From Whalleya microplaca (taxonomy: Eukaryota; Ascomycota; Sordariomycetes; Xylariales; Xylariaceae): DNA of 64,000 bases. Below are positions 34,220 to 45,148 of this stretch, piece by piece (position 1 is the first letter of the stretch; the number at the start of each line of letters is the position of its first letter). The stretch covers positions 620,001 through 684,000 of the forward strand of contig MU385728.1 in the NCBI GenBank assembly GCA_022497155.1, in the 5' to 3' direction. The notes below the pieces were generated by a model that was given only the letters and a program-made list of their open reading frames with translations, had not been told where the DNA came from and made no database searches. The position numbers and the translations under genes were made by a program.

Positions 34220-35548
34220 CTAATTCTTCGCCTTCATCTTCATCTCACGATGAAGTCTCTGCAGCTTCATGTCCACCCGAAATCTTGCGATGTCCTCAAT
34301 CAGCACACGATTCCGGTAGACCCGGAGCGCGGCCTCGCGGACGCGCTGATGTTCGGCACGGGCAGCCTCCAGGGCCTCCCCGGTGCTCAAGGGCTTCAGA
34401 ACGGGGAAGTGGGGCGTAGCGGTGGCAGCGGCGGCAGTAGTGGTGGTAGTGGGAGGCGGCTCTAGATGGCGCGCGAGCACCTGCTCGTACAGCTCCTTCT
34501 CCGTCTCGGCGGCCTGCGCCTTGGCCTGTGCCGCGTACTTCTTCTCTAGCTTCTTCTCCAGCTGCGCCTCGCACATGGCCAGGTATCGCTCGGCGTCGGA
34601 CACGACGGCAGCGCAGAACTCGCCCTGCAGTTTGACCTGGGCCGTGCTGCCCCGCTTGCGCGCCGCGTGCTGCTGCTTGGCCTTCATCTTCTGGAGCTGG
34701 CGACGGGCCGCCTGCAGCTTTCGGGCGCGGCAGGGCGACATGGGCTCGGTCTGCTGCTGAGGCTTCTTCTGCTCCTGCTCCGGCTCCCAGTGCTGTTGTT
34801 GCTGATTCTGCTGCTGCTGTTGTTGTTGTTGTAGTTTCTGGTTTACGGTAGATAGAATCTCCTGGAGTTGGAACAGCTGGTCCTTCGCTTGTTTGTTGTC
34901 AGACTGCGCTTGCTGGAGTAGGTGCTGAACCTGCTGGTTTTCAGTCTGGGTTTTCTGGAGTTCGTGGTGGCCTTGCTGGTTTTCGATCTGGGCTTGTTGG
35001 AGTTGCTGCTCCAGTTGCTGTACGTACTGTGCTTGCGATACTTGGGCACCCTGCTGCTGGTTCTGGTTCTGGAACTGCAGTTGCTGGTTGGCTTCCAAGA
35101 GCTTGTTCGCCTTCATCTCTAGCTCACAATTCCTGGCTTTAAGCTTCTTCATCTCAGTCCAGAGCTGGTGATTTTGCGTCTTCAGAGTCAGCGCTTTCGC
35201 TAGTTCGCCCTTCTGCTTCTCGTTCTCTTGCTTCAGAGCAACTATTTCTCCCTCGGCCTTTTGAGCCATCCCCTTGACTTTGAGGAGCTCTGAACGGTTC
35301 TGGTTGTTCTTGTGGATGGCAGAATCTCTGGCTTCTTTGGCTAGCTCCAGTTGCACCTCTAGTTCATCCAGACCATACTGATCGTCGGCTTTCTCCCTCA
35401 ACTTCTCGTATGCATCTGACACGCTGTTCTTCTCCTTCAACAAGAAGCTGTAGCGGAGCTTCAAGTCTTCGTAGGTCTTCGCTAGTTCTTCGTATGAGGG
35501 CTTGTTCTGTACGCTAGCGCTCGATGCGAAACTGTTCGTATAAGACAT
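34220..35548 (-). CDS. PolyQ coiled-coil protein, orphan
   Basis: Single exon, 442 residues. Residues about 17-160 are heptad-rich coiled coil (YEELAKTYEDLKLRYSFLL onward). Residues about 182-223 are three 14-residue units of the form LQ..Q.EN.Q, each two heptads long. A glutamine tract (residues about 239-252) and a basic stretch (SPCRARKLQAARRQLQKMKA) follow. A second helical block lies at about 310-360, then a Thr/Ala-rich linker and a basic C-terminal helix ending KMKAKN. No signal peptide or membrane segment; the basic C-terminus could bind nucleic acid or enter the nucleus. No homologous family is recognised. Long intron-free frame, coding-type base use and a clean ATG at 35548 support it as real. 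Confidence 0.75.
   Translation of the reverse strand: MSYTNSFASSASVQNKPSYEELAKTYEDLKLRYSFLLKEKNSVSDAYEKLREKADDQYGLDELEVQLELAKEARDSAIHKNNQNRSELLKVKGMAQKAEGEIVALKQENEKQKGELAKALTLKTQNHQLWTEMKKLKARNCELEMKANKLLEANQQLQFQNQNQQQGAQVSQAQYVQQLEQQLQQAQIENQQGHHELQKTQTENQQVQHLLQQAQSDNKQAKDQLFQLQEILSTVNQKLQQQQQQQQNQQQQHWEPEQEQKKPQQQTEPMSPCRARKLQAARRQLQKMKAKQQHAARKRGSTAQVKLQGEFCAAVVSDAERYLAMCEAQLEKKLEKKYAAQAKAQAAETEKELYEQVLARHLEPPPTTTTTAAAATATPHFPVLKPLSTGEALEAARAEHQRVREAALRVYRNRVLIEDIARFRVDMKLQRLHREMKMKAKN
34880..35005. repeat. Three 42-bp in-frame tandem units
   Basis: Encodes the three 14-residue repeats of the polyQ coiled-coil protein; units share a CTGGTTTTC..TCTGGG core on the + strand. Confidence 0.75.
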
Positions 35549-36256
35549 GGTTGACTGTTAGGTATCTAGGGAGTGGTGAATTGCTGTCGTTCAAATATTC
35601 GGGATATAGTTATGAATCATTAAACGCCAGTGATGATACAAGATAGGTGGACTGGTATAGCAGTATGGCAAAGTCCGTTTGGTGTCGGAAAGAGTAAGCT
35701 TTGGGGTAAATGGTTGGCAGACCCAGAAGCTGTTTGGATTGGTAGATTCAAGGTGCAAAGGAGAATCTGAGGAGAGAATTCGCAAAGTCAAGTGCAATCA
35801 TATTCCGGGGTCGGGTATACAGTCAGGTGGCTGAAATTACTGTGAGTGCATAGTGACTCGTAACTGGGGTTTTGAGCATAGTGCAATCCCACCAACACAA
35901 TGTTGTCACTCTGCTTCCAGTCTGGACTCACATCACTAATTAATCAGAGGCTAAATTTGCCATGCATCACTCGTAGTCCTATTTCCATCTGTACTCAGCT
36001 ACATTTGATCCCTGAATTGCAACAAGAGCAATACATCCTAACAGGCCAACTATTGACAGCCATCTGTCTGTGCAGGCCTACTTGCAATGTACTTGCAGAT
36101 CAGCAAGCATTGCGACTTTTCAGAATGTGGCTATGTGCAATTAGGGTTGATCAATAGATGTGTTCAGCTTCACTGGGTGGACTAACACTGAGAAGCGAAG
36201 CTGTACTTAGGAACAATGGGAGAAGTTCTGTACATGTTGCTAGTTTTAGTCATATA
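35549..36256. other. Intergenic interval
   Basis: About 0.7 kb between the polyQ gene start and the nse4 stop. No feature recognised. Confidence 0.4.
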
Positions 36257-37641
36257 CTAGCTATACCAACCTCGTGCTCCAGGGCCTTGCTGATTTTGTT
36301 CTTTGCGGTGCTCTATAATGGGTTCGGTGATGTGAAAGGCATCGATTATCTCGCGCCACATCTTCATGTCGATAGACAGGACGGCCTGTTGCTTCTGGGC
36401 GCTATGTTTGGAGGTACCGGAGTCTTCCTCTCGATCAACGACAACTGGATAGAGTCAGCAAGTCGTCCGATAAAGCAATAGTACAGGTAAAACTTACGGA
36501 GAGTAGGTAGCTGATTTTCGTCAAAGTCAATCTTGATACGACCGTCCCGAATAAGGAAGCTGACGTAGAACATGTTTTCCACGGTTTGCCCAAAGGACCG
36601 CGGGTTTATGACAAACTTCAAGAGATCTATACCACCAGTTTCTCTCAAACCGTATTTGTCCATCAGCTTCCGAGCTTCTTGATCGCTGGCCCCTTGATCA
36701 CAGGCGGCCTCCACCGCATCCTGTGCCTTTTCCTGTACCTGACTGAGTCTTTGGAGGATCTTGGAGCAGATTGCAGTGAGGTCGTTTTTCTCTGCTCTTT
36801 GGACGTCCTCGGCATTCAGAACCTGAGGTCTAGTCTCCTGTAGGTTTCCTGGTCTGAACGGGGCACTCCGCTTGATCACTTTTCGTGCTTTTTTCTCTAC
36901 AGAGAGGGGGCCAAGGAGGAAACCAGGTACAGCCGGCCGTCGAATATGTGGGAGGCAAGCAAATCGACCAAGGTGTTCCCAATTGAACATATCACCTTCA
37001 TCGCCAACTTCATCGTCATCACCTTCCTCATTGCCTAGGGCACCTCGACCTGGCCTTCTCCGATGTTGCTGTGTGGCAGTGAGTTCTGCTGCATCGTCTT
37101 CGGCAATGCCAGCTCCCAGTCTCATGTAGGTAATGCATTTAGAGACGAATTCGTCGACATCAACGCCCTGGGCGATGTTGCCTGCAGTAAGGCGGACCGT
37201 TTTTCGGTATGATGCGTCAACGGCACTCACCAAGACTCTCGAATCGATAGTGGCTTCGGTAGTCTGCTTGACGCCAGAGAAGAATTCATTGGCTTTTCGT
37301 ATCGCATCATGCAACCCGGTGGATTCTGGCTGAAGATACTCGTCGTTATTTTCAGCGAGATCCCGAAGTATATCTCGGTATTTGCGTTGGACCTCACGTC
37401 TCTCCTCCACGGGTTGATTCGGGTCAAATTCAGCGGCACTATCGTCTTGCACTTCCTGGGGTTCACCCGTGCGGCGTCGCAAACCAGATGGACCCACGCC
37501 ATTGGTTAAAGTACGTTTTCTCTTCGATGCACCTTCGGGTTCTTTGCCCTTATCTCTCATAACCAAAGTGTTGCGATGACTTTCACGGTCTGGTGAGACA
37601 CTGACAGAGCCCCGGTCGGAGGCTGAAGGTGGCGACGACAT
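36257..37641 (-). CDS. nse4: Smc5/6 complex kleisin subunit Nse4
   Basis: Two exons, 37641-36498 and 36444-36257, 443 residues. Nse4 is the kleisin of the Smc5-Smc6 complex: it bridges the Smc heads and holds the Nse1-Nse3 pair, acting in DNA repair and replication. After a disordered, basic N-terminus, QRKYRDILRDLAENNDEYL begins the kleisin N-terminal domain (about 85-175), followed by an acidic linker (NEEGDDDEVGDEGD) and MFNWEHLGRFACL. The C-terminal winged helix (about 340-430) has the family signature GGIDLLKFVINPRSFGQTVE and ends SIDMKMWREIIDAF. The 53-nt intron (36445-36497) must be removed to reach that signature; without it the frame gives an unrelated tail. Confidence 0.95.
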
Positions 37642-38543
37642 AGCTGACTGCGCGCCGAAACCAGCAGATGCACCGACTAGTTACGAGCACTCCAGGTATG
37701 AAGGGAGCTGTTAGGATGGAAATACAGATTGAGGCTGTGGCATCTGGTGAAACCACTGCTTTGTGTGAAGGATACGAAAGGTAAGGTTGGCTCTAGAGTG
37801 GATCTTGGTCTTGGCTGTGTTCGTTGCCTTCATAACCTAGTTTGGAAGGATGGAGGTTACCTAGGTATGTGACGCGTCGGCGCGAAGACGCGATCAGGAC
37901 GTGTACCTACCTACCTGTTTGTGTTAATTGGAAATGTGTCACCCCACTTCTTAGTGTGGCGCGCCGATTGTGGCTGGAAAATTGGCCTGCTAGCAATACT
38001 TGTACGTACATACGTACAGACTCATGTGTGGATGGAAGCTGCAGGTGCCTAGGTACCTAAAAACCATCACTCATTCCTTGCCTGAAAGTCCTGGGCCTAT
38101 ATGTATTATGGTCAATCTTTGTTAGACACCTTTGTTACCTTATATGGCATTGCCTGCCTAGGTAGGTAGTGATAGAGTCCGGGCATAGCTCTAATAGAGC
38201 TAGTCGCAGATTACGGAGATGGACAGCAAGACTAGAGATGCATTCAAGATAGAAACACCTAACACTACGTGGCAGGTGGCTTTCTATGTAAGCACTTATG
38301 TGTTATTCACACATCAAGTGACAGGCTACGTGAAGCAATTCTCAAACCCTACTACATGTATACATATTCCGTACTTACTTTTATAATAAATGTGCCCTTG
38401 CGAGCTCTTGGGTATCTGTCTGCCTATCACATCCATGGCATGTGGGGCATAGAGTATGTACTGAAAATGAACGGCAGTGTAGCTACAGACTAGAATTCCT
38501 CCAACGGCTAGAACGGCCATCACCGACTTCGGTCACTTTGACT
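37642..38543. other. Divergent intergenic interval
   Basis: About 0.9 kb upstream of both nse4 and the rightward gene. Several ACCTAGGTA-type palindromic oligos occur (37858, 37905, 38047, 38157). An open frame from about 38442 leads into the next gene without an ATG. Confidence 0.4.
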
Positions 38544-39572
38544 ATGCGTGATGCCCTCATGATTAATGATTTTCATGTCCAGGTAGTCTCGAAACTCGCA
38601 CAAAGGTTCATTCAAGCATGTGTGACGAATTCAGAGTCATTCTGTCTCCCCCTTGAAAATAGCTTGCGCTCACGTCCCATATCTCATTTAGAGGAGGAGA
38701 GGATTACACGAGCTCTGTACCGGTTTGAATTGTTCCGCCGGCTCTTTGGATGGTTCCAACACTTGGAGGACGAGGACATCCCGAGACTGCACGATTCGTT
38801 GCCCTACTTGGCTATCTTCTTTTCCAAGTTCGCTCCTTGGGAGAACGCTCAGCTGGCCTGCATGAACGATTTTTTGGCTGGCGAGATATTACCAGGCATG
38901 TATAGATTAGTAAATCTGGCAGTACGTAATAACTAATTTACCCCCGGCATAGTATTCAACGATTTCGCAGAGCACGACGTTGTATGGGGCGAACTAAAAG
39001 CCAACTTCAATGCAGAAATGGACGACGATCCAATTCAATTCTTACTGACATTGGGCCTCGAGAAAATCCTGGAAATTTCCTCTTCTGATTCGTACGCAGA
39101 TAGGGAGAGGCTGCTCAATCACGACGGTGAGCCGGGACCAAGGGAAATAATACCATTCTTACGGCAGGCTCTCGACAGCGGGCTTTATAGTCTTAGCGAG
39201 ATCAAAGGCGCTGGGAAAACCATACTAGAGGCTCCGGCATTCTGTGCAGACGGGGATGGTGGTGCAGAGCAGATATGGAGGCTATCGCTTGAGTCGAAAG
39301 TAGTAGTGTTTGGAGTGTACGAAAGGCTAACTTGGTCTTACCGTCAATGGGGCTACGCCCTGTGGGATTCCAAGAGACTCCAGGACCTCGGAATTCTGGA
39401 GCGACCGTGGAAGCCTGACGCGGAGCAGATGCCTAGTACCGCAGTCGAAAATTGGGATAAAATGCATGCATCCTGGGCGGCGAGAGCAGATATATACCGT
39501 CGTGGCGGTCGGGGATACTGGGCGGAGGGTGATGAGACACGCATCGTGTGGACTCAGGAGCATCAGTTGTAG
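38544..39572 (+). CDS. Fungal F-box-family-like protein lacking an F-box (possibly truncated)
   Basis: Two exons, 38544-38895 and 38953-39572; 323 residues from the first in-frame ATG. The body has motifs I recall from a lineage-expanded fungal family: RDALMINDFHVQVVSKLAQRFI, RITRALYRFELFRRLFGWF, FFSKFAPWENAQLACMNDFL and FNDFAEHDVVWGELK, and later SYRQWGYALWDSKRLQDLG. Family members usually carry an N-terminal F-box; none is found here, and the frame is open but ATG-less for 34 codons upstream (38442). So the gene may be 5'-truncated, or its first exon lies undetected upstream. The intron 38896-38952 uses a GC donor (GCATGT) and AG acceptor with an ACTAAT branch point. Function is unknown. 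Confidence 0.65.
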
Positions 39573-40752
39573 CCTTCTCCGGCACCATATGTATAATATG
39601 TAGCAGAGTCGCTTCGTGAGGCTAAGGAATTCTTGCACAGATTTAGAGCAAGTTAGGTTCGATTCTTAACAGCGCCACTGATGCTTGCTCTATCAAGTCA
39701 TTTCCTTCTAAGGTTAGAATATTCAAAGGTCCGCAAAGCTACGTCAATGCCAATATCATGAAAAGTAGCTTCTCAGTCTACTCGAATGGAGTCAAGAGTG
39801 CGAGAACTACTAACGCTGATAGGAATTATATCTATCCGTACATATTAACCCAGCTGCTCGGTACTGGCGTCTTTTATCATATAGGAAAGACTAAGGATTA
39901 TCTGACTTTTATTGAGCGGAACTGAAACGCAACCCATTTCATTTTCAGCAAAGGGCTAAAGAGAAACAGTTATCAAAGGTCAAAGGCTAAGCCTTTTGAA
40001 CTATCTCCTCAAGGCGAGTATTAGACAAGTGCGGCTATATGGATATATTGAGGCCATGATTAGAGATAATATAGCCAGTCAGTCCGATGGCACGTTTGAG
40101 GTATGCCGGAGAAGGTAGTGAGAGGTGGCATATCAATGGGATCATATAATAGTGTCAGAGAAGATGAACGGTAACTAAAGCCGTTACGGTAGACCTGCAC
40201 CCTGACCTACAAAGCATAACAACAACTTTTAGGCAAGCTGAGATGCCCGAAGCTATGAAGAATGTCAATTTACTCTTGAAAAATCTTTATACTAAAAATT
40301 CCTCATTATCATGATACGCCTTTCCAACTCGCAAATCCTTTGAAGAGCTCTTTTGACCACATAACACTGAAGGTAGATAATATACGTTTTCTAAATAGAC
40401 GAATAATAGTTATGTTAAAGGTTCCTAGGCAGCCTAGCAGACTGGGTTTAAAGTAATACAGAGTATAATGAACTACATCTTCATGTAGATGGAAGTTTGG
40501 TTGATGGAAGTTGCACAAAACCGACATGCACGGTCTGTATTATGTGCCAGTTATGGATGAAGTTACTAACTTGGCTGCCCCTCCCCCACTATACGTCACC
40601 ATTCTGTTTGACTGAATGGCGTGCTTGCAGTACAAATGAGCCTCCATCATCAATGCAAACATCTATGCCATAAAGAGACGAAATCTTGTGTATTTGAATC
40701 CTGAGGTCTTTTGCCCCTAGAGAAACGAACTACTGCACCCATTATTTACATC
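39573..40752. other. Intergenic interval
   Basis: About 1.2 kb, AT-rich. A GGTTCGATTC string at 39656 resembles a tRNA B box, but no cloverleaf can be built around it. No gene seen. Confidence 0.45.
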
Positions 40753-41657
40753 ATGGCTTCTGCATTAATCGTTGGCGCGACTAGAGGACTAGGGGCCTCC
40801 CTAGCTAAGCTATACGCCTCTCACCCGTCAACGCTCATCTACGGCACAACACGATCCAGTGCAGCCCCGAGCGGCTTCCCGGACCATGTCAAATGGCTCA
40901 CCAATATCGACCTGACTAAATCCAACGTGGGGGAAAGCCTTACTACTCAGCTGAAGGACGGGCAACCATTGGATGTGGTGGTAGGCGATGATCTAGGTCG
41001 AACCCACACCATCGTACTTAACGCTGACTTTACTACATCCAGGTCATCAATGCTGGTCGATTTGTGACTGAGGACTTCTCTGCTGAAAAGGGTCCTAAAT
41101 GGGATGAGGAGGTAACCATGTACACGACAAGCTCTATCGCACCCGTGTTCATCGTGCATAGCCTTGCTCATGCCGGCCTCCTAAAGCCGGGTTCCAAAAT
41201 CGTCCTAGTGTCGAGTGAGGCTGGAAGCATCACCCTACGGCACGAGAAGGAAGGAGGCGGCAACTACGCACACCACGCCAGCAAGGCCGCCTTGAACATG
41301 GCTGGCAAGCTTCTCAGCCTCGACCTTAAGGACAAGGGCGTCATCGTCAGCATCGTCCATCCCGGCTTCATGCGCACCGAGATGACCAAAGGCGTCGGCT
41401 TTGACAAGCACTGGGACGCAGGTGGTGGTAAGCAATTGAGCCCCCCAAACGAAACTGCGACTCTTGAAGCTAAGTATTCTGTTTATCTAGCTGTGACTCC
41501 AGATGAGGCGGCCAAAAGCCTGGCGGAGTGGACGGAGAAGCTAGATATTAGCAAGTCGGGCGAGTACTGGGCGCCGCGGGGTCCGCGTAAGACTGACACC
41601 TCCTCCCTAGGTCATCGAGATCGAGCTGAGGCTGAGGCTGACTTTGAGAACAGGTGA
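40753..41657 (+). CDS. Short-chain dehydrogenase/reductase, C-factor-like
   Basis: Two exons, 40753-40980 and 41043-41657, 280 residues. NAD(P)-binding Rossmann protein of the SDR family: the dinucleotide loop GATRGLG (8-14), NAG after strand 4 (in VINAG, residues 77-81), Ser133/Ser134 in VLVSS, and the SKAALN helix with Lys157. The position four before this Lys, normally Tyr, is His153; the nearest Tyr is Tyr151. IVHPGFMRTEM follows, as usual. This NYxHHASKAA arrangement is, to my recollection, shared by a fungal C-factor-like subgroup, so it may be functional. Substrate is unknown; probably cytosolic. The 62-nt intron breaks the frame if retained, and splicing restores DVV-VINAG. Confidence 0.9.
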
Positions 41658-44600
41658 TATTGGCATGGCTGAGACTGTGCTTGGAACTGGACTCGGCACT
41701 CCATTGAAGTTACCTTGGTAGCTGCTGAAGTATGGGGCTGGCTGGCTGGCTGGCTATGATGAATGAAGGCATGGAAACATCGAGGCACTGATTTTTCGAG
41801 GCGGCTGGGCGCTATTTGTTACGAGGCTCACTTATGGCGGGAGTGGTGAGATGCCAGGGATGCTAGCAGGCTGACCCACAAACGATTCCTCGTAAACCAT
41901 CAACTAATAGAACGAGACTGTGTAGGTAGTCATTCAACAGAGAGCCTCATGCATACCTTATCTACAGTACTGTTCTCATTACCCTCGTAAAAAAGTATGT
42001 ACTACGTACGGCTATATCGCTTGACTAGGTACCCCACAGAAATGCCAAGACAGCCGGAGGCGTCTTATGGGGAGCAGTTTAGGCTAACTGACTCTGCCAA
42101 GGTCCAAATGCGAAATGCCAGATAGGGACTGCAGAGTTTAAAAAGGGGTCCCAAGGTGCGATTCCGTGTATTTAAGTCGAGCTAGTACGCCAAGACCGAA
42201 TCTAAGTCGAGTCACTCGCATACAATATAGTGGGCAAGGGGTTGTGCACGTGTAGGCGACGTACCTCGCCAACGATGCGGAAAGCCTGATGAATGGTCTG
42301 AATGTTATTAAAATCCAACATTCTCCTGAAGTGGTCCACTCCCATCGCGGTCTTGTTCCTGGGCCAGTGCAGTAGCCAGTGGGGTGTCTAGGTCGTGAGT
42401 ACATATTCTATTGGATGGAGATGAACAGATAGACACAATGACATACATAGTAGTAATACGTGTAAGGAGCTGACAGTTCCGTACCCATTGAGAAGGCAGA
42501 AACTCCAAGACTACCTATATATCGATAGCTCATCGCGAGGATTGCGACTAAGCTTCCGAGAGAAGCAGCTGGGAAATATACGAAAACCAGGTCACAAAGG
42601 AGGTGTTGTTATGCTATCGTAGGTAATAACTCGTATTTTATTCCTAGGGGCTCCCCAGTCGTATTGGATAATTGCACAGTAACAATTTTATCCTGGGTAA
42701 CGTTCCGGGTTTGATGGGATTACCTGTTGGGGTGCGATGCTTCATTGGAATGGCATTTGCAAGCCGCCATTATTGATACTAGAATAGCGTTATAGAACGG
42801 CTCTTATTATACATCATAAATGCCTTGAACAGGCCTGTTCAACGCATCTTGGCCTCCGAATAGGTAATTCATGTTTCTTGAAAGCACGACCCGAAAGACG
42901 ATGAGACAAGGGACTCGGCTAGACGAAGCTAACGAGAATGGGTAATCGGTGATCGAGAGTTGTACACAGTAAACTTCTGTCAGTGTGTTCAGATGACTGA
43001 ATACATAGATCACGATGAGTGACGCTCACATTACCGCACACGTATGCGTCTGATAATTACATAGTAAATGCATCCAACCAACCAGCCAACCAACACATGA
43101 GATGATCTGTTGCAAAGCTGAAGGTAATAAATAAGGTTAGAATGCGCAAGAACATGCATAAACTCGAATCAATTTTATAACTGCACATACCAGTTGCTCA
43201 TGCACGTCGCTACAGGTTGGCCAATTATCATCCAGTACCCGACATCTCGAGTTCTATTCCAAGGGATTGGGTATTCCTCTTCCTTCTTCCCCTCTCTTCT
43301 CATTCATAACCTCGGATGCCGCTGTCGTGCGTTAACCAGTAATAAGTATATAGGTATTGATGTTTCTGAAGAGTTCAACTATCTCCTTATTAATACATAC
43401 CTAAAGTGCATGAGATCGTGAAATGGTGTTCGTAATCCGCAATAGATCTCTCAATGATCAGGTGTTGCCGACCCTGCTGGATTCAATCCAACTTTTGATT
43501 GCAGCATGATGAATCGAAGGAACTAAAAGACTACCTAATGTTATAGTTGCACACAGCTCTTGTTCTAGGTAGCACTTAGGTTACGAGACTATCCCAATCT
43601 AGTACCTGCTAAACCACGGACCAAGGTACCTTTATTAGCTAATACACTAGAATAATAACTGTACAATTACCAACTGATTTGGTCAGTCAGTCAGTCGGTC
43701 GGTCTCGATGTTTTCCTATAACAAGTCAGCTACGCCCGACTGCAAATAGTCTCCAGTATTGGATGCTTCCTTCTTTTCCCTCCTACTATACATAGTTAAT
43801 AGATTTCGGCTGCGTCGGCGCTAGTGAGGATCTCTCCCCCCCCCAATCACCCCCTCCAAAGATAATCTGTACCTTTTTCACACTTTCCAAATAATTGCGA
43901 ATCAGCGAATGCAACTGGCCTGCCCCGCCGGCTGTCGATCTCCATCCCAAACCACCGTCCTAAAGTGTCCTTGGCTGTTATTAGGCATTTCCTTCGGCCC
44001 TTGTCCCTTGGAAAAGGAGCGAAATCAACAAAGCCCCAGACAGTCCCCAGTGGCATAACACACGCATAAACTACCTAAACTGTACAGTTCTTAGTCGATT
44101 AGGGGTCTCGTGAGGATCTTCGATCTGGACGGAACAAGCAAAAAAAGAGCGGCAAAAAAGGCCAGAACCTAGGAAAATCTTGTTATCCGACGTGGAGAGG
44201 ACCTAAGGGACCTGAGGACAAGACAGGAGTCCAAATACCAAATACCAAATTTCCAATTTTTCAACCCGCCCTCACACCTTGTACACCTTCTCTGCAAGCA
44301 GAACGCCCATCCACCGACGCTCATTCCGCTCATTCAACTCAAAAAGTAGCCAACTGCTCGACCTGTCGCCGTGCACACACTCTCTTTTACTTTCCCAATA
44401 CATACGCCACTGCCGACAAAAAACTTTAAAATCTCATAAAATAGAAAACAAAAAAAAAAAAATTTAGGACACCAGTCTCACCGGCACTGCAGCTATCCGT
44501 GAAGTCCTCGACCTACAGGCCTGAACACCGACCAACCGTTCACTCTCGTACCTATCGCCTTCGATCGGTATTTCTTCGCACATCAGTTCTTAGATCACCT

Positions 44601-45148
44601 CGACCAGAAAAAGCTTCTGTTGCATCTCAAAAGCCTGGAACGGAAGCTGTCAAAACTTCATCTCATCTACATAGTAACAGCCAGCCGACGTCATCACTTT
44701 GCCACAGAACCGCAAGGACCACAGGCACAGGACTGGACTGCAGAGACAGAAAGGTTGAAGTTGAGCACATAGTCATTCCTAGGAATACCCTTCTCCCCTT
44801 GACTCCTTTTTTACGTGTACGCACGCAACGGCACGCAAGCACATACCACATACTTCATATACCTCATACACCATACCTGTCTACCTGTGTCGCGTACCTT
44901 ACTCGCGTACCTTACCGTACCCTACCGTACCCTACTGCACCTTGTGGGGGAGTCAATTGGCTGGCTGGCAAGGGATTTCGGATTTCATACATTTATTTGT
45001 CTTGAATCAACTAATCGAATCCCTCTCCATTCCTCGACACGGCTACGGACAAGGAGCTACAGGAACTGCATCCCCTGCGCCAGGCACGGAAGAAGAGCTG
45101 CAAGCTGCATCGGAAACAGGGACACCTTCACTTCACGTCACCACCATC
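41658..45148. other. Long gene-free interval, pal1 promoter and leader
   Basis: About 3.5 kb. Contains a GGCT tetranucleotide run at 41736-41755, a CAGT/CGGT run at 43681-43703, and three CCAAATA units at about 44232-44250. A poly-A stretch at 44440-44461 and C/T-rich sequence from 44260 to 45148 suggest the pal1 transcription start and leader. A 69-codon ATG frame on the minus strand at 43847-44056 has no known motif. Confidence 0.45.

Noticed and set aside
39640..39675. GGTTCGATTC string like a tRNA B box
   Set aside because: No matching A box, acceptor stem or anticodon arm could be built around it.
43847..44056. 69-codon ATG frame on the minus strand (begins MPLGTVWGFVDF)
   Set aside because: Clean start and stop but no motif, no signal peptide and it lies in the pal1 upstream region; too weak to list as a gene.
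44942..45148. In-frame N-terminal extension of pal1
   Set aside because: Open but without an ATG; the ATG at 45149 fits Pal1 proteins.
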